From assembly GCA_003696155.1 (NCBI GenBank), contig RFFP01000013.1:1-64000 (forward strand): a stretch of DNA of 64,000 nt. Reading direction: 5' to 3'. Shown piece by piece: positions 32,985 through 46,626 of this stretch (its first letter is position 1; each line of letters opens with the position of its first letter). A model generated the notes under the pieces. The model did no database searches. It was not told where the DNA came from and was given only the letters and a program-made list of their open reading frames with translations. The translations under genes and the position numbers were made by a program. This stretch comes from Acidobacteriota bacterium (GTDB taxonomy: Bacteria; Aquificota; Aquificia; Aquificales; Aquificaceae).

Positions 32985-34667
32985 ATGCATCTCAACCTCG
33001 CCATCGCTCAGATAAACCCTATAGTAGGAGACATACAGAACAACCTCAGGAAAATAAAGGAGTCCTGGAAAAGCACAGCTAAGGCGTCTCACCTCGTGGT
33101 TTTCCCAGAACTCTCTCTATGCGGATACCCGCCTGAGGACCTTTTGCTCAGGCTTGACTTTCTAAAGGAATGCGAAAAGGGTATAGAGGAACTAAAGACC
33201 TTCTCCCTTGAGGTTGCCCCATCTATGGCTGTGGTGGGAGCCACCTGCTATCAAGGAGACCTCTACAACTCCCTTTTTTTAATAGGCTTTGGTAAGGTCT
33301 TGGGTGTCTATCATAAAACCTTCTTGCCCAACTACTCCGTCTTTGATGAAAAGAGATACTTTAGAAAAGGTGAAAAACCCCTGATCTTAGACCTTGGATT
33401 TGCAAAGGTGGGTTTTTCTGTATGCGAGGACATATGGCATCCCGATGGATGGGAGAGGTTTTACGCTCTTGCAGGTTGTGAGGTCCTCATAAACATAAAC
33501 GCCTCTCCCTACTACGAAGGAAAGTATGCCTTTAAAGAGAGCTTCTTAAAGGCTCGTGCAGAGGATAATCTAAGCTACGTAGTATATGCGAACCTTGTGG
33601 GTGCTCAGGATGAGCTCGTGTTCGATGGCAGGAGTTTGGTGATAGACCCAGAGGGTAAAGTCCTCGCAAGGGCTAAGGCTTTTGAAGAAGACCTTTTAAC
33701 CTTAAGCCTTGATGTGAAGAGGGTCAGGAGGAAGAGGCTACTTGACATAAGACTTAGAGAGAGGGAAAGTCCGAGGGCTGAGGTGGTCACGGTAAGTCCC
33801 TGGGAGCTCCAGAGGCTTGAGGGAAGGATAGAGGAAAGCCCAGAAGGTGAGGAAGAGCTCTACAGGGCACTTACCCTTGCCATCAGGGATTACACGGAGA
33901 AAAACTTTTTCAAGAGGGCAGTCCTTGGGCTTTCTGGTGGCATAGACTCTTCCCTCGTTGCTTGTCTTGCGGTGGACGCTTTGGGTAAGGAGAGGGTTGT
34001 TGGAGTTTTCATGCCCTCGGAGTTCACCTCAAGGGAGAGCTACGAGGATGTTGTAGAGCTCTCTAAAAACCTCGGCATAGAGCTCCTTGAATACCCTATA
34101 AGGGACTTATACCATACTTACCTTGAAACACTTAGCTCAAAAGATCTCACAGTTGCCGAGGAAAACCTCCAAGCTCGCATAAGGGCAAACCTGCTTTTTT
34201 ACCTGTCTAACAAACATAACTGGCTTGTGCTCGCCACATCCAACAAAAGCGAAGTAAGCGTCGGCTACACAACCATTTATGGCGACATGGCCGGTGGCTT
34301 TGCACCCATTAAGGATATATACAAGACAAGGGTGTACAGGCTTGCAAGCTACAGGAACTCCATAAAGCCAGACATACCCAAGAGGGTTTTTGAGCGCCCG
34401 CCCACCGCAGAGCTCCGGCCAGGGCAGACAGACCAGGATACTCTACCTCCTTATAAACTTCTGGACCGTATGCTGGAGCTACACATAGAAGAGGGTTATG
34501 GGCATGAGGAACTTCTAATGGAGGGCTTTGATGAGAAGATGGTAAAAAGGGTATTGAAGATGGTAAAAAATGCAGAGTATAAAAGGAGACAGGCACCCGT
34601 GGGACCAAAGGTAACAAGAAGAGCCTTTGGTAGAGACTGGCGTATGCCTATAACGGGTAGGTGGTAA
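32985..34667 (+). CDS. nadE: Glutamine-dependent NAD+ synthetase
   Basis: Final step of NAD synthesis: amidation of nicotinate adenine dinucleotide. The 560 residues hold an N-terminal nitrilase-type glutaminase with catalytic Glu (VFPELSLCGYPPEDLL), Lys (VYHKTFLPNYSVFDEKRYF) and Cys (GFSVCEDIWH). The C-terminal synthetase carries LGLSGGIDSSLVACL. Length and order fit the bacterial glutamine-dependent enzyme. The start lacks a Shine-Dalgarno. It overlaps the TAA end with the region just before argD. Confidence 0.96.
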   Translation: MHLNLAIAQINPIVGDIQNNLRKIKESWKSTAKASHLVVFPELSLCGYPPEDLLLRLDFLKECEKGIEELKTFSLEVAPSMAVVGATCYQGDLYNSLFLIGFGKVLGVYHKTFLPNYSVFDEKRYFRKGEKPLILDLGFAKVGFSVCEDIWHPDGWERFYALAGCEVLININASPYYEGKYAFKESFLKARAEDNLSYVVYANLVGAQDELVFDGRSLVIDPEGKVLARAKAFEEDLLTLSLDVKRVRRKRLLDIRLRERESPRAEVVTVSPWELQRLEGRIEESPEGEEELYRALTLAIRDYTEKNFFKRAVLGLSGGIDSSLVACLAVDALGKERVVGVFMPSEFTSRESYEDVVELSKNLGIELLEYPIRDLYHTYLETLSSKDLTVAEENLQARIRANLLFYLSNKHNWLVLATSNKSEVSVGYTTIYGDMAGGFAPIKDIYKTRVYRLASYRNSIKPDIPKRVFERPPTAELRPGQTDQDTLPPYKLLDRMLELHIEEGYGHEELLMEGFDEKMVKRVLKMVKNAEYKRRQAPVGPKVTRRAFGRDWRMPITGRW

Positions 34668-34669
34668 AG

Positions 34670-35803
34670 ATGTTTACCATGGACACATACAGAAGGCTTC
34701 CCGTGAGATTTGTAAAGGGTGAAGGGGCATACCTATACGATGATAAGGGCAGGCGGTATCTTGACTTCCTATCAGGTATAGCGGTAAACTCCCTTGGATA
34801 TGGCGATCCAGAGTTTACAGAAGCCCTATGCCAACAGGCAAGGGAGCTCTTGCACGTTTCCAACCTCTTTGAAAACCCGTGGCAGGAGGAACTGGCGGGT
34901 ATGCTTCTTAAACACTTCTGGACAAGGGGGAAAGCCTTCTTCTGCAACAGCGGTGCGGAGGCAAACGAAGCAGCCATAAAACTCCTAAGAAGATATTTCT
35001 ACGAGAGGGGAGAGAAGAGATACAGGATAATAACCTTTTACAACTCCTTCCACGGAAGGACTTTTGGATCCATGTCTGCCACCGCACAGGAGAAGATACA
35101 TGTAGGCTTTGAACCACTGCTTGAAGGCTTTGACTACGCAGAGCTAAACAGTATGGAGAGTGTGATGAAGGCTCTAAAGTCGGAGACGGGGGGTATAATG
35201 CTTGAAGTTCTGCAGGGAGAGGGAGGCATAAGAGAGGCGGACGGGGAGTTCCTCTCAAAGCTCCAGGACCTTTGCAGAAGGGAAGGGCTATTGCTAATAG
35301 TGGATGAGGTTCAGACGGGCATAGGTAGGACGGGCAGGTTTTACGCTTACGAGCACTATGGACTACAGCCGGATATTCTAACCTTAGCAAAGGGGCTGGG
35401 TGGGGGCGTGCCTATAGGTGCTCTTTTGGCAAGGGAAGAAGTTGCCAAAGCCTTCAAACCAGGCTCGCATGGCTCCACCTTTGGGGGAAATCCCTTGGTG
35501 TGTGCCTGTGCCAAGGTGGTGGTCAGAAGGGTAGAGGAGCTCCTGCCTCGGGTGGAGAAGGTGGGCAATTACTTCAAACAGAGACTCTTGGAACTCCAAG
35601 CGGGCAAGGTGAGGGGAAAGGGTCTTATGCTTGGGCTTGAACTCCATAAAGAGTGCGCTCCCATCGTCCTGAAGGCTTTGGAGCTTGGGCTTGTCATAAA
35701 TTGCACTTCAGAGAAGGTCTTAAGGTTTTTACCACCTCTAATCGTAGAGGAGTCCCACGTGGACGAGGCGGTGGATATACTCAAGGAAGCGCTTAAGCCT
35801 TGA
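34670..35803 (+). CDS. argD: Acetylornithine aminotransferase family
   Basis: PLP-dependent class III aminotransferase for arginine (and possibly lysine) synthesis. The 377 residues include the PLP-binding LVDEVQTGIGRTGRFYAYEHYG and the Schiff-base lysine region ILTLAKGLGGGVPIGALL. SHGSTFGGNPLVCA completes the family signature. ATG 34670 (AGGTGG 5 nt upstream) is preferred over GTG 34661, which lies inside the nadE end. Specificity between acetylornithine and other omega-amino substrates is by similarity only. Confidence 0.88.
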   Translation: MFTMDTYRRLPVRFVKGEGAYLYDDKGRRYLDFLSGIAVNSLGYGDPEFTEALCQQARELLHVSNLFENPWQEELAGMLLKHFWTRGKAFFCNSGAEANEAAIKLLRRYFYERGEKRYRIITFYNSFHGRTFGSMSATAQEKIHVGFEPLLEGFDYAELNSMESVMKALKSETGGIMLEVLQGEGGIREADGEFLSKLQDLCRREGLLLIVDEVQTGIGRTGRFYAYEHYGLQPDILTLAKGLGGGVPIGALLAREEVAKAFKPGSHGSTFGGNPLVCACAKVVVRRVEELLPRVEKVGNYFKQRLLELQAGKVRGKGLMLGLELHKECAPIVLKALELGLVINCTSEKVLRFLPPLIVEESHVDEAVDILKEALKP

Positions 35804-35838
35804 CAGCCCCAAACTTTGGACCCATAGTAAAGCATAGA

Positions 35839-36342
35839 ATGAGTGCAATAAGCAAAGAAGAGCTAAAGGAGCTATATGACAAGGACTTTCCCCTTTGGGC
35901 TGAGATAAACTTGGAGCTTCTCAAAGAAAAGGCTTATGAGCTTGTGGATTGGGAGAACCTTCTTGAGGAGATAGAGGACATATCAAGGTCTGACCTCAAA
36001 GCTTGTATAGGCTACTTGGCGGTTATTCTGGAGCACCTTTACAAGTGGGATAACTTTAGGTCTTTGACTACAGGAGGAGAGGAAAAGGGGGGGAGAAGCT
36101 GGATAATAAGTGTTGTGAACGCAAAGGGTGAGCTGGAAATACTCCTTGAGGAATATCCAAGCTTAAGGCTAAAAGTGCCAGAGGAGATGCAAAAGGCGTG
36201 GAAGCGCGCCAGAGTAAAGCTTAGAAGCTGGCTTGTTGAAAATGGCTACAGTCCTAAGAGCTTCTCCATCCCTGAGGAATGCCCCTATACCTACGAAGAG
36301 GCGATGACAAGGGAACTAGATAAAGAGCTTGGAGCTCCTTAA
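35839..36342 (+). CDS. DUF29 family protein
   Basis: A 167-residue protein with the DUF29 pattern: [63 protein letters not shown]29 proteins are all-helical and of unknown function, common in cyanobacteria and thermophiles. ATG 35839 gives the usual N terminus; the track's TTG 35800 sits within argD. The gap from argD is short (35 bases) and it may be read from the same transcript. A hairpin follows the stop. Confidence 0.75.
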   Translation: MSAISKEELKELYDKDFPLWAEINLELLKEKAYELVDWENLLEEIEDISRSDLKACIGYLAVILEHLYKWDNFRSLTTGGEEKGGRSWIISVVNAKGELEILLEEYPSLRLKVPEEMQKAWKRARVKLRSWLVENGYSPKSFSIPEECPYTYEEAMTRELDKELGAP

Positions 36343-36348
36343 AGAAGG

Positions 36349-36373
36349 AACCTAAGGGGCAATCCCTAGGTTT
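36349..36373 (+). terminator. Hairpin between the DUF29 gene and cimA
   Basis: AACCTAAGGG-GCAAT-CCCTAGGTT pairs with one bulged A, followed by TTTATATT. It is a plausible weak terminator that lies directly before the cimA -10 box. Confidence 0.5.
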
Positions 36374-36374
36374 A

Positions 36375-36380
36375 TATTAT
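36375..36380 (+). promoter_or_regulatory. -10 box of cimA, leaderless type
   Basis: TATTAT ends 6 nt before the cimA ATG at 36387. No Shine-Dalgarno is present. Confidence 0.5.
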
Positions 36381-36386
36381 TATCCC

Positions 36387-37970
36387 ATGGAAAAGGTTTT
36401 CATTTACGACACAACCCTAAGGGATGGTTCCCAGGCGGAAGGCATAAACTTCTCCATAGAAGACAAGCTTAGAATTTTTCAAAAGCTTGACGAGTTTGGT
36501 ATAGACTACGTGGAGTGTGGATGGCCCGGAGCAAATCCAAAGGATACCCTGTTTTTTGAGAAGCTGAAGAAGGTAAAGCCCAAACATTCAAAGGTTGTTG
36601 CCTTCGGCTCAACAAGAAGACCGGGAAAAAAGGCACAGGAGGATCCCCAGCTTGAGAACCTTATAAGGTCTGAGGCTCAGATTATTACCATCTTTGGCAA
36701 AAGCTGGGATTTTCATGTTTTAGAGGCTCTCAAGACAAGCCTTGAGGAGAACCTACAGATGGTCTTTGATTCGGTGAGCTTTCTGAAGCAACACGTCCAA
36801 GAGGTCATATTTGATGCTGAGCACTTCTTTGATGGCTACAAGAGAAACCCAGAGTACGCTTTGGAAGTGCTCAGGGCTGTTCTTGAGAGTGGCGCGGATT
36901 GGATAGTGCTGTGCGACACCAACGGGGGAAGCCTCCCCCACGAGGTGTACGAGATAACCAAAAGGGTGTGTCAAACTTTCCCGGGGGCAAAGGTAGGAAT
37001 ACATACTCATAACGATTCGGAGACGGCGGTGGCAAATTCACTGATGGCCGTGCTGGCGGGCGCCAGACAGGTGCACGGCACCATAAACGGTATAGGGGAA
37101 AGGACAGGAAACGCCAATCTGTGCTCCATAATACCCAACTTACAGCTCAAGATGGGCTTTATGGCTGTACCAGAGGAGAGCCTAAGAAAGCTCACAGAAC
37201 TTAGCAACTTCTTATCTGAGATATCCAATATGCCCCTACCTAAGAACATGCCCTATGTGGGCGAGAGCGCCTTTGCCCACAAGGCGGGTGTACATGCCTC
37301 TGCGGTTATGAAAAGTTCCCAAACCTACGAACACATAGACCCAGCAATGGTAGGCAACAGGAGAAAGATTGTAGTCTCAGACCTCTCAGGTAGAAGCAAC
37401 GTGGTTTATAAACTAAGGGAAATGGGCATAGAGCTGGATGAGAAATCTCCAGATGTGATAAGGCTTGTGGAGAAGATAAAGGAGCTTGAAAAGGAAGGCT
37501 ACCACTTTGAAGCTGCCGAAGCATCTTTTGAACTGCTCTGCAAAAGGCATTTTGGATTGGTCAGAGACTACTTTGACCTTGACGCCTACAGAGTGCTCAT
37601 AGCCAAAAGAAGCGGTGATCTTTTGCCCGTTTCAGAGGCAACGGTGAGGCTATCCGTAGAGGATATAAAACAGCATACCGCTGCCCTAGGAAACGGTCCG
37701 GTGAGTGCCTTAGACAACGCCTTGAGAAAGGCCTTAGAGGAGTTCTACCCAAACCTAAAGGAGGTCCAGCTCATAGACTACAAGGTGCGCATAGTCAACG
37801 AGTCTGAAGGCACACAGGCAAAGGTTAGGGTTCTTATAGAGTCCACCGACGGCAGAAGAAAATGGGGCACGGTGGGAGTTTCGGAGAACATAATAGAGGC
37901 CTCTTGGATAGCCCTAACAGACAGCCTTATATACAAGCTTCACAAGGACGAGGAGGAAGGTATAATTTAG
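36387..37970 (+). CDS. cimA: (R)-citramalate synthase
   Basis: Condenses acetyl-CoA and pyruvate to citramalate, the threonine-independent entry to isoleucine synthesis. The N-terminal HMGL-like barrel has [36 protein letters not shown] and the metal-binding [14 protein letters not shown]; the C-terminal regulatory domain ([25 protein letters not shown]) is the LeuA dimer type. The 527-residue length and the AEHFFDGYK motif point to CimA rather than 2-isopropylmalate synthase. The start follows TATTAT by 6 nt. Confidence 0.92.
   Translation: MEKVFIYDTTLRDGSQAEGINFSIEDKLRIFQKLDEFGIDYVECGWPGANPKDTLFFEKLKKVKPKHSKVVAFGSTRRPGKKAQEDPQLENLIRSEAQIITIFGKSWDFHVLEALKTSLEENLQMVFDSVSFLKQHVQEVIFDAEHFFDGYKRNPEYALEVLRAVLESGADWIVLCDTNGGSLPHEVYEITKRVCQTFPGAKVGIHTHNDSETAVANSLMAVLAGARQVHGTINGIGERTGNANLCSIIPNLQLKMGFMAVPEESLRKLTELSNFLSEISNMPLPKNMPYVGESAFAHKAGVHASAVMKSSQTYEHIDPAMVGNRRKIVVSDLSGRSNVVYKLREMGIELDEKSPDVIRLVEKIKELEKEGYHFEAAEASFELLCKRHFGLVRDYFDLDAYRVLIAKRSGDLLPVSEATVRLSVEDIKQHTAALGNGPVSALDNALRKALEEFYPNLKEVQLIDYKVRIVNESEGTQAKVRVLIESTDGRRKWGTVGVSENIIEASWIALTDSLIYKLHKDEEEGII
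37961..37966 (+). promoter_or_regulatory. -10 box inside the cimA end
   Basis: TATAAT is formed by the last cimA codons and ends 7 nt before the ATG at 37974. It would give the exported-protein/ctpA/tsaD operon its own leaderless transcript. Confidence 0.5.
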
Positions 37971-37973
37971 TTC

Positions 37974-38356
37974 ATGAGGAGATTCTTGTTTCTAAGCTTT
38001 CCCTTCTTGCTCTCCATGGCAGAACCGATAAAGGATACAAGACTACGTATAGAGCTTGAGGACAGAGAAGGAGTAAGGCATAGCCTCAGGGGTCTTTTCT
38101 GTAACGGTAAGGACTACCTAAAGGTAAGGGAAGGTAGCGTAGACTATTCCATAACCTTTGGCAGTATAAGCAGTATAGAGGTGCTCGGGCAAGACCCAAG
38201 CGGGTTGAGGATAAGGGTAAACTCAAGAGAAGGCACTACAAAAGAGTACTTCCTTTCTCCAAACACCTACTGCAGAGCCAGTTCCAAACTGGGAGAGGCT
38301 GGATTCTACTTAAAAGATGTGAAAACTATATTTATTAAGGTGGAGGAAAAGGCAAG

Positions 38357-38360
<4 letters not shown>
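37974..38360 (+). CDS. Exported protein of unknown function upstream of ctpA
   Basis: A 128-residue protein I do not recognise. It has a signal peptide (MRRFLFLSFPFLLSMA) and a mature domain of alternating short strands (LRIELEDREGVRHSLRGLFC, YSITFGSISSIEVLGQ, LRIRVNSREGTTKEYFLS), probably beta-rich, with two cysteines. It overlaps ctpA by 4 bases, so the two are translationally coupled. A role as substrate, adaptor or regulator of the CtpA protease is a guess from the arrangement. Confidence 0.7.
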
Positions 38361-41463
<3,103 letters not shown>

Positions 41464-41473
<10 letters not shown>

Positions 41474-42543
41474 CGCACGTACTCCAACGCCACATCCCTC
41501 CCTATCCTGATAAAATCCCTAAGGGCAAACCTGGGAGCCTCGTACAGAAAGTTTACCCCCAAGTCCCCAAGCCTCACCCCATCACCAATGAGTACGGGAC
41601 CGAGGAAGAGAAAAAACCTATCAAAGAGCCCCTCCTTTACAAACTGCCCCACCGTAAAGGCACCCCCCTCTACCAGAATGTGCATCACCTCCCTCCTGTA
41701 AAGCTCTTCCATGAGAGCCTTGAGGTCTATAAACCCATTCTCCAATGGAGCTTTGATTAGCTCCACCCCCTCTTCCTCCAGGGCTTTGAGCTTCTCTTCT
41801 TTAACTTCTGCATACACTATTATGGTTTTGGAGCTCTTGTCCCTTATAACCTTGCTCTCAATGGGTGTTTCCAACTTTGGGTCCAAGACTATCCTGTAGG
41901 GTTGTCTTTCCCATGGAAAGGCTCTAACCGTTAGGAGAGGGTCATCTTTTAAAATGGTGTTCACGCCAACCAGCACAGCGGTAGATTCTGCCCTTAGTTT
42001 ATGGGCTAGACTTCTTGCCTCCCTTGAAGTTATCCATTTGCTGTCCCCTCTTTTGGTGGCAATACAGCCATCCAAACTCTGGGCAAGCTTTAGTGTTATG
42101 TACGGTCTCTTCTGGGTTACATAGGTAAAAAAGTCCTCGTTTAGTCTTCTTGCCTTCTCCTCCATTACCCCAACCTTCACGTCTATACCAGCCCTTCTTA
42201 ACCTTTCCGCCCCCATCCCACTCACCAAAGGGTTTGAGTCAAGAACTGCTATAACTACCCTCTTAACACCTGCGGATACTATGGCGTCGGTACAGGGTGG
42301 TGTCCTCCCGTAGTGGGTGCACGGTTCTAAGGTCACATAGAGGGTAGAGCCTCTCGCCTTATCCCCAGCCCTTTGGAGTGCTACCACCTCTGCGTGAGGC
42401 ATGCCGGCCCTCTCGTGATACCCTTGACCTACCACAAGACCATCCTTGACCACCACACAGCCCACTGTAGGGTTAGGGTGAGTAAGACCCTTGCGAAGAC
42501 TGGCAAGCTCCAGAGCAAGGTCCATAAAGTAAGAGTCTTTCAT
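41464..42543 (-). CDS. ribD: Riboflavin biosynthesis deaminase/reductase RibD
   Basis: Bifunctional enzyme for steps two and three of riboflavin synthesis. The N-terminal deaminase has the zinc site PHAEVVAL and [16 protein letters not shown]. The C-terminal reductase starts [18 protein letters not shown] and includes [12 protein letters not shown]. The 359-residue length is normal. It directly follows the zinc-ribbon gene (stop and start adjacent) and overlaps fmt. Confidence 0.95.
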
Positions 42544-42816
42544 TCAGTCGAATATGTCAAAAAGCTCCCCAAATATGGATTTTCTTTTTTTCTTGTACTT
42601 GTACTCCTCGTACTTTCTGTAAAGGTCTGGGTGTTCTCTGGTTATGACCCTTAGCTCCTCATCTAAGCTACTCTCTGCACGCTTTACCGCCTCTATTATC
42701 TTTGAGAGCTCTCCCTTGTCCAGCCATATACCCCCGCAGGAGGGGCAAACATCCACTAGCACACCGTACCTTTGGACCTCGCTGAGCTCCACATCCACAC
42801 ATCTAGGACATCTCAT
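42544..42816 (-). CDS. Small zinc-ribbon (zf-TFIIB type) protein
   Basis: A 90-residue protein with two CxxC knuckles: MRCPRCVDVEL and VCPSCGGIWLDKGEL, the zf-TFIIB domain pattern. A charged helical tail follows (LYRKYEEYKYKKKRKSIFGELFDIFD). Bacterial members are uncharacterised. The start overlaps the end of the DUF302 gene by 4 bases. Confidence 0.75.
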   Translation of the reverse strand: MRCPRCVDVELSEVQRYGVLVDVCPSCGGIWLDKGELSKIIEAVKRAESSLDEELRVITREHPDLYRKYEEYKYKKKRKSIFGELFDIFD

Positions 42817-43193
42817 AAGGATTCCTCCATTATCTCCCTTATTAGCCTTTCCACCTCTTCAGCCACGAACCTTAGCTCGGGCCTGTCGAAGGACTCAAGC
42901 ATGGCGGTAGGAGCTATGGTGCTGACAACCGTTTTGCCATCCTTCTCAAAGATGGCTATCCTACAGGGCATGGCGGTGGATATATATGGGTCCTTAGATA
43001 GAACTGTACTCGCATGCTTAGGTGAGCAGACCTCAACTATAAGGCATCTGTAGTCTATGGGCACTCCCTTGCTCTGAAGTATGTTATGCACTTCATGGAC
43101 GGCCATAATACCAAAGCCCTTAGCCTTAGCCTTCTCCTCTATGGACTTTCTTACCTCTTCCGGCGGTTTTGTGGTCTCAAGGTTTATCAACAT
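42813..43193 (-). CDS. DUF302 family protein
   Basis: A 126-residue cytoplasmic protein: EVRKSIEEKAKAKGFGIMAVHEVHNILQSKG...IVEVCSPKHASTVLSKDPYISTAMPCRIAIFEKDGKTVVSTI, the DUF302 pattern of a small alpha/beta fold with the conserved CSP and MPCR segments. Members are widespread in sulphur- and hydrogen-oxidising bacteria and of unknown function. The start overlaps the LptE-like gene by 17 bases. Confidence 0.8.
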   Translation of the reverse strand: MLINLETTKPPEEVRKSIEEKAKAKGFGIMAVHEVHNILQSKGVPIDYRCLIVEVCSPKHASTVLSKDPYISTAMPCRIAIFEKDGKTVVSTIAPTAMLESFDRPELRFVAEEVERLIREIMEESL

Positions 43194-43623
43194 CTTTTGA
43201 CCTCCTTTTTATGTGTTGAAGCATGTCAAGATAGATTATACCAAAGGCCTCCTCTATAGCCTTCCTTCTCGGTATATCACCAAGACCGCCCGTAGGCTGA
43301 GAGTAAGGCACTGTGGCTAAAAACTCCCTCTCCTCTGCGTTCCAGAGTAGGGAGAGCTTGAGCTCAAGGGTGTAGGCACTAACCCTTTGCTGAGGGGTAT
43401 AGGCTATGGGTGTTTCTTTAAATAGCTTTACCCTTGGGAGGATGACCTGTGAACCCTCAGAGCATCGGAGCCTTCCTCCGCTCTCAAGAACGGCCCTCTC
43501 TAAGTTTTTCCTAAAGGCATAACTGAGATATGGCTCCCCATAAGGATTTTCTACGGGTCTTATACACAGGTCATGGGCCTGGGCCCAACTCAGGAGAATA
43601 AAAAGCGTGATGAATATCACCAC
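43177..43623 (-). CDS. LptE-like exported protein
   Basis: A 148-residue protein with an N-terminal signal (VIFITLFILLSWAQA). The mature part matches the LptE pattern loosely: CIRPVENPYGEPYLSYAFRKNLERAVLESGGRLR...VILPRVKLFKET...VSAYTLELKLSLLWNAEEREFLATV. LptE plugs the LptD barrel that delivers LPS to the outer membrane. A lipobox Cys is not placed normally, so lipidation is doubtful. The start is GTG, preceded by TATAAT with 8 nt. It is divergent from eno through a shared palindromic promoter. Confidence 0.5.
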   Translation of the reverse strand: MVIFITLFILLSWAQAHDLCIRPVENPYGEPYLSYAFRKNLERAVLESGGRLRCSEGSQVILPRVKLFKETPIAYTPQQRVSAYTLELKLSLLWNAEEREFLATVPYSQPTGGLGDIPRRKAIEEAFGIIYLDMLQHIKRRSKDVDKP

Positions 43624-43631
43624 GAAGGTTA

Positions 43632-43645
43632 ATTATACGTATAAT
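43632..43645. promoter_or_regulatory. Palindromic bidirectional -10 element (eno / LptE-like gene)
   Basis: ATTATACGTATAAT is a perfect 14-bp palindrome. Read rightward, TATAAT ends 8 nt before the eno ATG; read leftward, TATAAT ends 8 nt before the GTG of the LptE-like gene. Only 30 bases separate the start codons and neither has a Shine-Dalgarno. Confidence 0.65.
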
Positions 43646-43647
43646 AG

Positions 43648-44937
<1,290 letters not shown>

Positions 44938-44938
44938 T

Positions 44939-45208
44939 GTGCTTCCTAAGTCCTTTTTCCTCTTCGTGCTTTTTTACACCTTTTACAACCTATTTTTCAG
45001 TCAGTACAACCTGCTGAAGCTCTTCCAGTTAAAAGAATCATCTCAAAAGATAGAAAAAAGCATTGATGAATACACTCTAAAAAACAGGAAGTCAGAACAG
45101 CTCCTAGAACTCATAGAGGAACATCCCGAGGTTTACAGAGAAAAGTTTGCCAGAGAGTACATGCAGCTTCAAAGACCCGATGAGTTTATACTCCTCCTTA
45201 AGGAGTGA
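44939..45208 (+). CDS. FtsB/DivIC-like septum protein
   Basis: The likely product starts at GTG 44939, 1 base after the eno stop; the track start lies inside eno. It is 89 residues: one membrane helix (SFFLFVLFYTFYNLFF), then a coiled coil (LLKLFQLKESSQKIEKSIDEYTLKNRKSEQLLELIEEHPEVYREKFAREYM). This is the FtsB/DivIC layout, including a position next to eno that is seen for ftsB in E. coli and others. Such proteins form the FtsQ-L-B division complex. Confidence 0.72.
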   Translation: MLPKSFFLFVLFYTFYNLFFSQYNLLKLFQLKESSQKIEKSIDEYTLKNRKSEQLLELIEEHPEVYREKFAREYMQLQRPDEFILLLKE

Positions 45209-45211
45209 TGC

Positions 45212-45217
45212 TATAAT
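45212..45217 (+). promoter_or_regulatory. -10 box of the CpoB-like gene, leaderless type
   Basis: TATAAT ends 7 nt before the ATG at 45225, just after the FtsB-like stop. No Shine-Dalgarno lies at a usable distance. Confidence 0.55.
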
Positions 45218-45224
45218 TAAAGCC

Positions 45225-45941
45225 ATGAAGGGAGCCAAGACCTCCATAATTCTATCGTTAACCTTAGTCCTTTCCTGCGGAGGTGTCACAAAGGAGGAGC
45301 TTGAGAAGAGGCTTGGGGGTATTGAAAGTAGACTAACCCAGCTGGAGGAAAGGCAGAAGGTCCTCGAGGAAAGGAGTGTTAGGACTGAATCTAGGATAGA
45401 CGGCCTATCCGAGGGACTTACAAACGTCAGGCTGGAGGTTGAAAAGCTCAAACTCTCAAGGGATAGAACACCTACACTACAACAAGCCATGAGGATTCCG
45501 GAACCAAGGAAAGAAGAGGAAGTAAGAACGGAAGCTGCCAAGAACCCACAGGAGGTTGAGGAATACAGGAAGGATTACGACGAAGCCCTCAAATTGGTAA
45601 ACCTTAAGCAGCTAAATCAGGCAAAGGACAGGCTTATAGACTATATTAAAAGGTATCCAAAAACGGACCTAACAGACAACGCCTACCTTTGGCTTGGCGT
45701 CGTATACAGAGACTTGGGGGAGACAAACAAAGCCGAGGCTGTATGGCTTACCCTTGTAGAAAGGTGTCAAAAGAAGGAAATGGTTGATTGCAATAAAGCC
45801 CCCTCTGCGCTACTCCAGCTGGCAAGGCTCAGCGAGCAAAAAGGAGACAACCAAAGGGCGAAAGAGTATTACGAAGCCATACTTAGGGATTACCCTCTCT
45901 CTGAGGAGGCACAGACTGCAAAGACAAGGCTTGGAAGGTAG
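45225..45941 (+). CDS. CpoB/YbgF-like TPR lipoprotein
   Basis: A 238-residue protein. It has a lipoprotein signal (SIILSLTLVLSC, lipobox LVLSC, C18), a coiled coil (residues about 25-75, LEKRLGGIESRLTQLEERQKVLEERS) and C-terminal TPRs (YDEALKLVNLKQLNQAKDRLIDYIKRYPKTDLTDNAYLWLGVVY; AKEYYEAILRDYPLSEEAQTAKTRL). This is the CpoB (YbgF) layout of the Tol-Pal envelope system, except that CpoB is usually soluble rather than lipidated. Other tol genes are not nearby. The track start at 45147 lies inside the previous gene. Confidence 0.72.
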   Translation: MKGAKTSIILSLTLVLSCGGVTKEELEKRLGGIESRLTQLEERQKVLEERSVRTESRIDGLSEGLTNVRLEVEKLKLSRDRTPTLQQAMRIPEPRKEEEVRTEAAKNPQEVEEYRKDYDEALKLVNLKQLNQAKDRLIDYIKRYPKTDLTDNAYLWLGVVYRDLGETNKAEAVWLTLVERCQKKEMVDCNKAPSALLQLARLSEQKGDNQRAKEYYEAILRDYPLSEEAQTAKTRLGR

Positions 45942-45942
45942 C

Positions 45943-46626
45943 ATGAAGATTCCTAGGCACCTTGCCATAATAATGGATGGGAACGGCAGATGGGCTAAAG
46001 AAAGGGGACTTCCGAGGATAGCTGGCCACTACGAGGGGGTAAAGAGAGCGGAGGAGCTCGTAGAGGCCTGTATAGAGCTCGGTATAAGGTTTCTTACCCT
46101 TTTTGTCTTTTCCACGGAGAACTGGAAAAGGCCTAAGGAGGAAGTGTGGTCCCTTTTTAGCCTTTTAGAGGGATACCTTAGGGAGAACTCAAAAAAACTT
46201 CTAAAAAAGGGCATAAGACTCTCCTTTATAGGGAGGAGGGAAAGACTGCCCGAAAGCCTCCTTAAAGAGATGGAAAGGGCGGAAAAGCTCGTACCCCAAG
46301 TGGAGAAACTTAGGGTAATCCTTGCGGTGGATTACGGGGGCAGGGATGAGATTTTAAGGGTGGTCAACAGGGCTTTAAGAGAGGGTGTAAAGGCCGTAGA
46401 TGAGGGTCTTTTTAGCTTTATGACAGATTTGGCTGATGTACCCGAGCCAGACCTCCTTATAAGGACGGCGGGAGAGAGGAGGCTGTCCAACTTTCTCCTA
46501 TGGCACCTTGCATACACAGAGCTGTACTTTTGCGATGTCTACTGGCCAGATTATACAAAGGAGGAACTGCTAAGGGCGTTGGATGACTATTCTAGAAGGG
46601 AGAGAAGGTTTGGAGCTGTCCTTTAA
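45943..46626 (+). CDS. uppS: Undecaprenyl diphosphate synthase
   Basis: Makes the C55 lipid carrier for peptidoglycan and surface glycans. ATG 45943 gives MKIPRHLAIIMDGNGRWAKERGLPRIAGHYEGVKRAEEL, with the catalytic Asp in IMDGNGRW; FSTENWKRP and the C-terminal LLIRTAGERRLSNFLLWHLAYTELYF are also canonical. The 227-residue length fits. The start lies 1 base after the CpoB-like stop. It precedes cdsA, the usual order. Confidence 0.96.
   Translation: MKIPRHLAIIMDGNGRWAKERGLPRIAGHYEGVKRAEELVEACIELGIRFLTLFVFSTENWKRPKEEVWSLFSLLEGYLRENSKKLLKKGIRLSFIGRRERLPESLLKEMERAEKLVPQVEKLRVILAVDYGGRDEILRVVNRALREGVKAVDEGLFSFMTDLADVPEPDLLIRTAGERRLSNFLLWHLAYTELYFCDVYWPDYTKEELLRALDDYSRRERRFGAVL

Noticed and set aside
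45104-45541. 145-residue minus-strand ORF over the FtsB-like and CpoB-like genes
   Set aside because: Serine/leucine-rich composition typical of the reverse strand of coiled-coil coding sequence; both genes beneath it are well supported.
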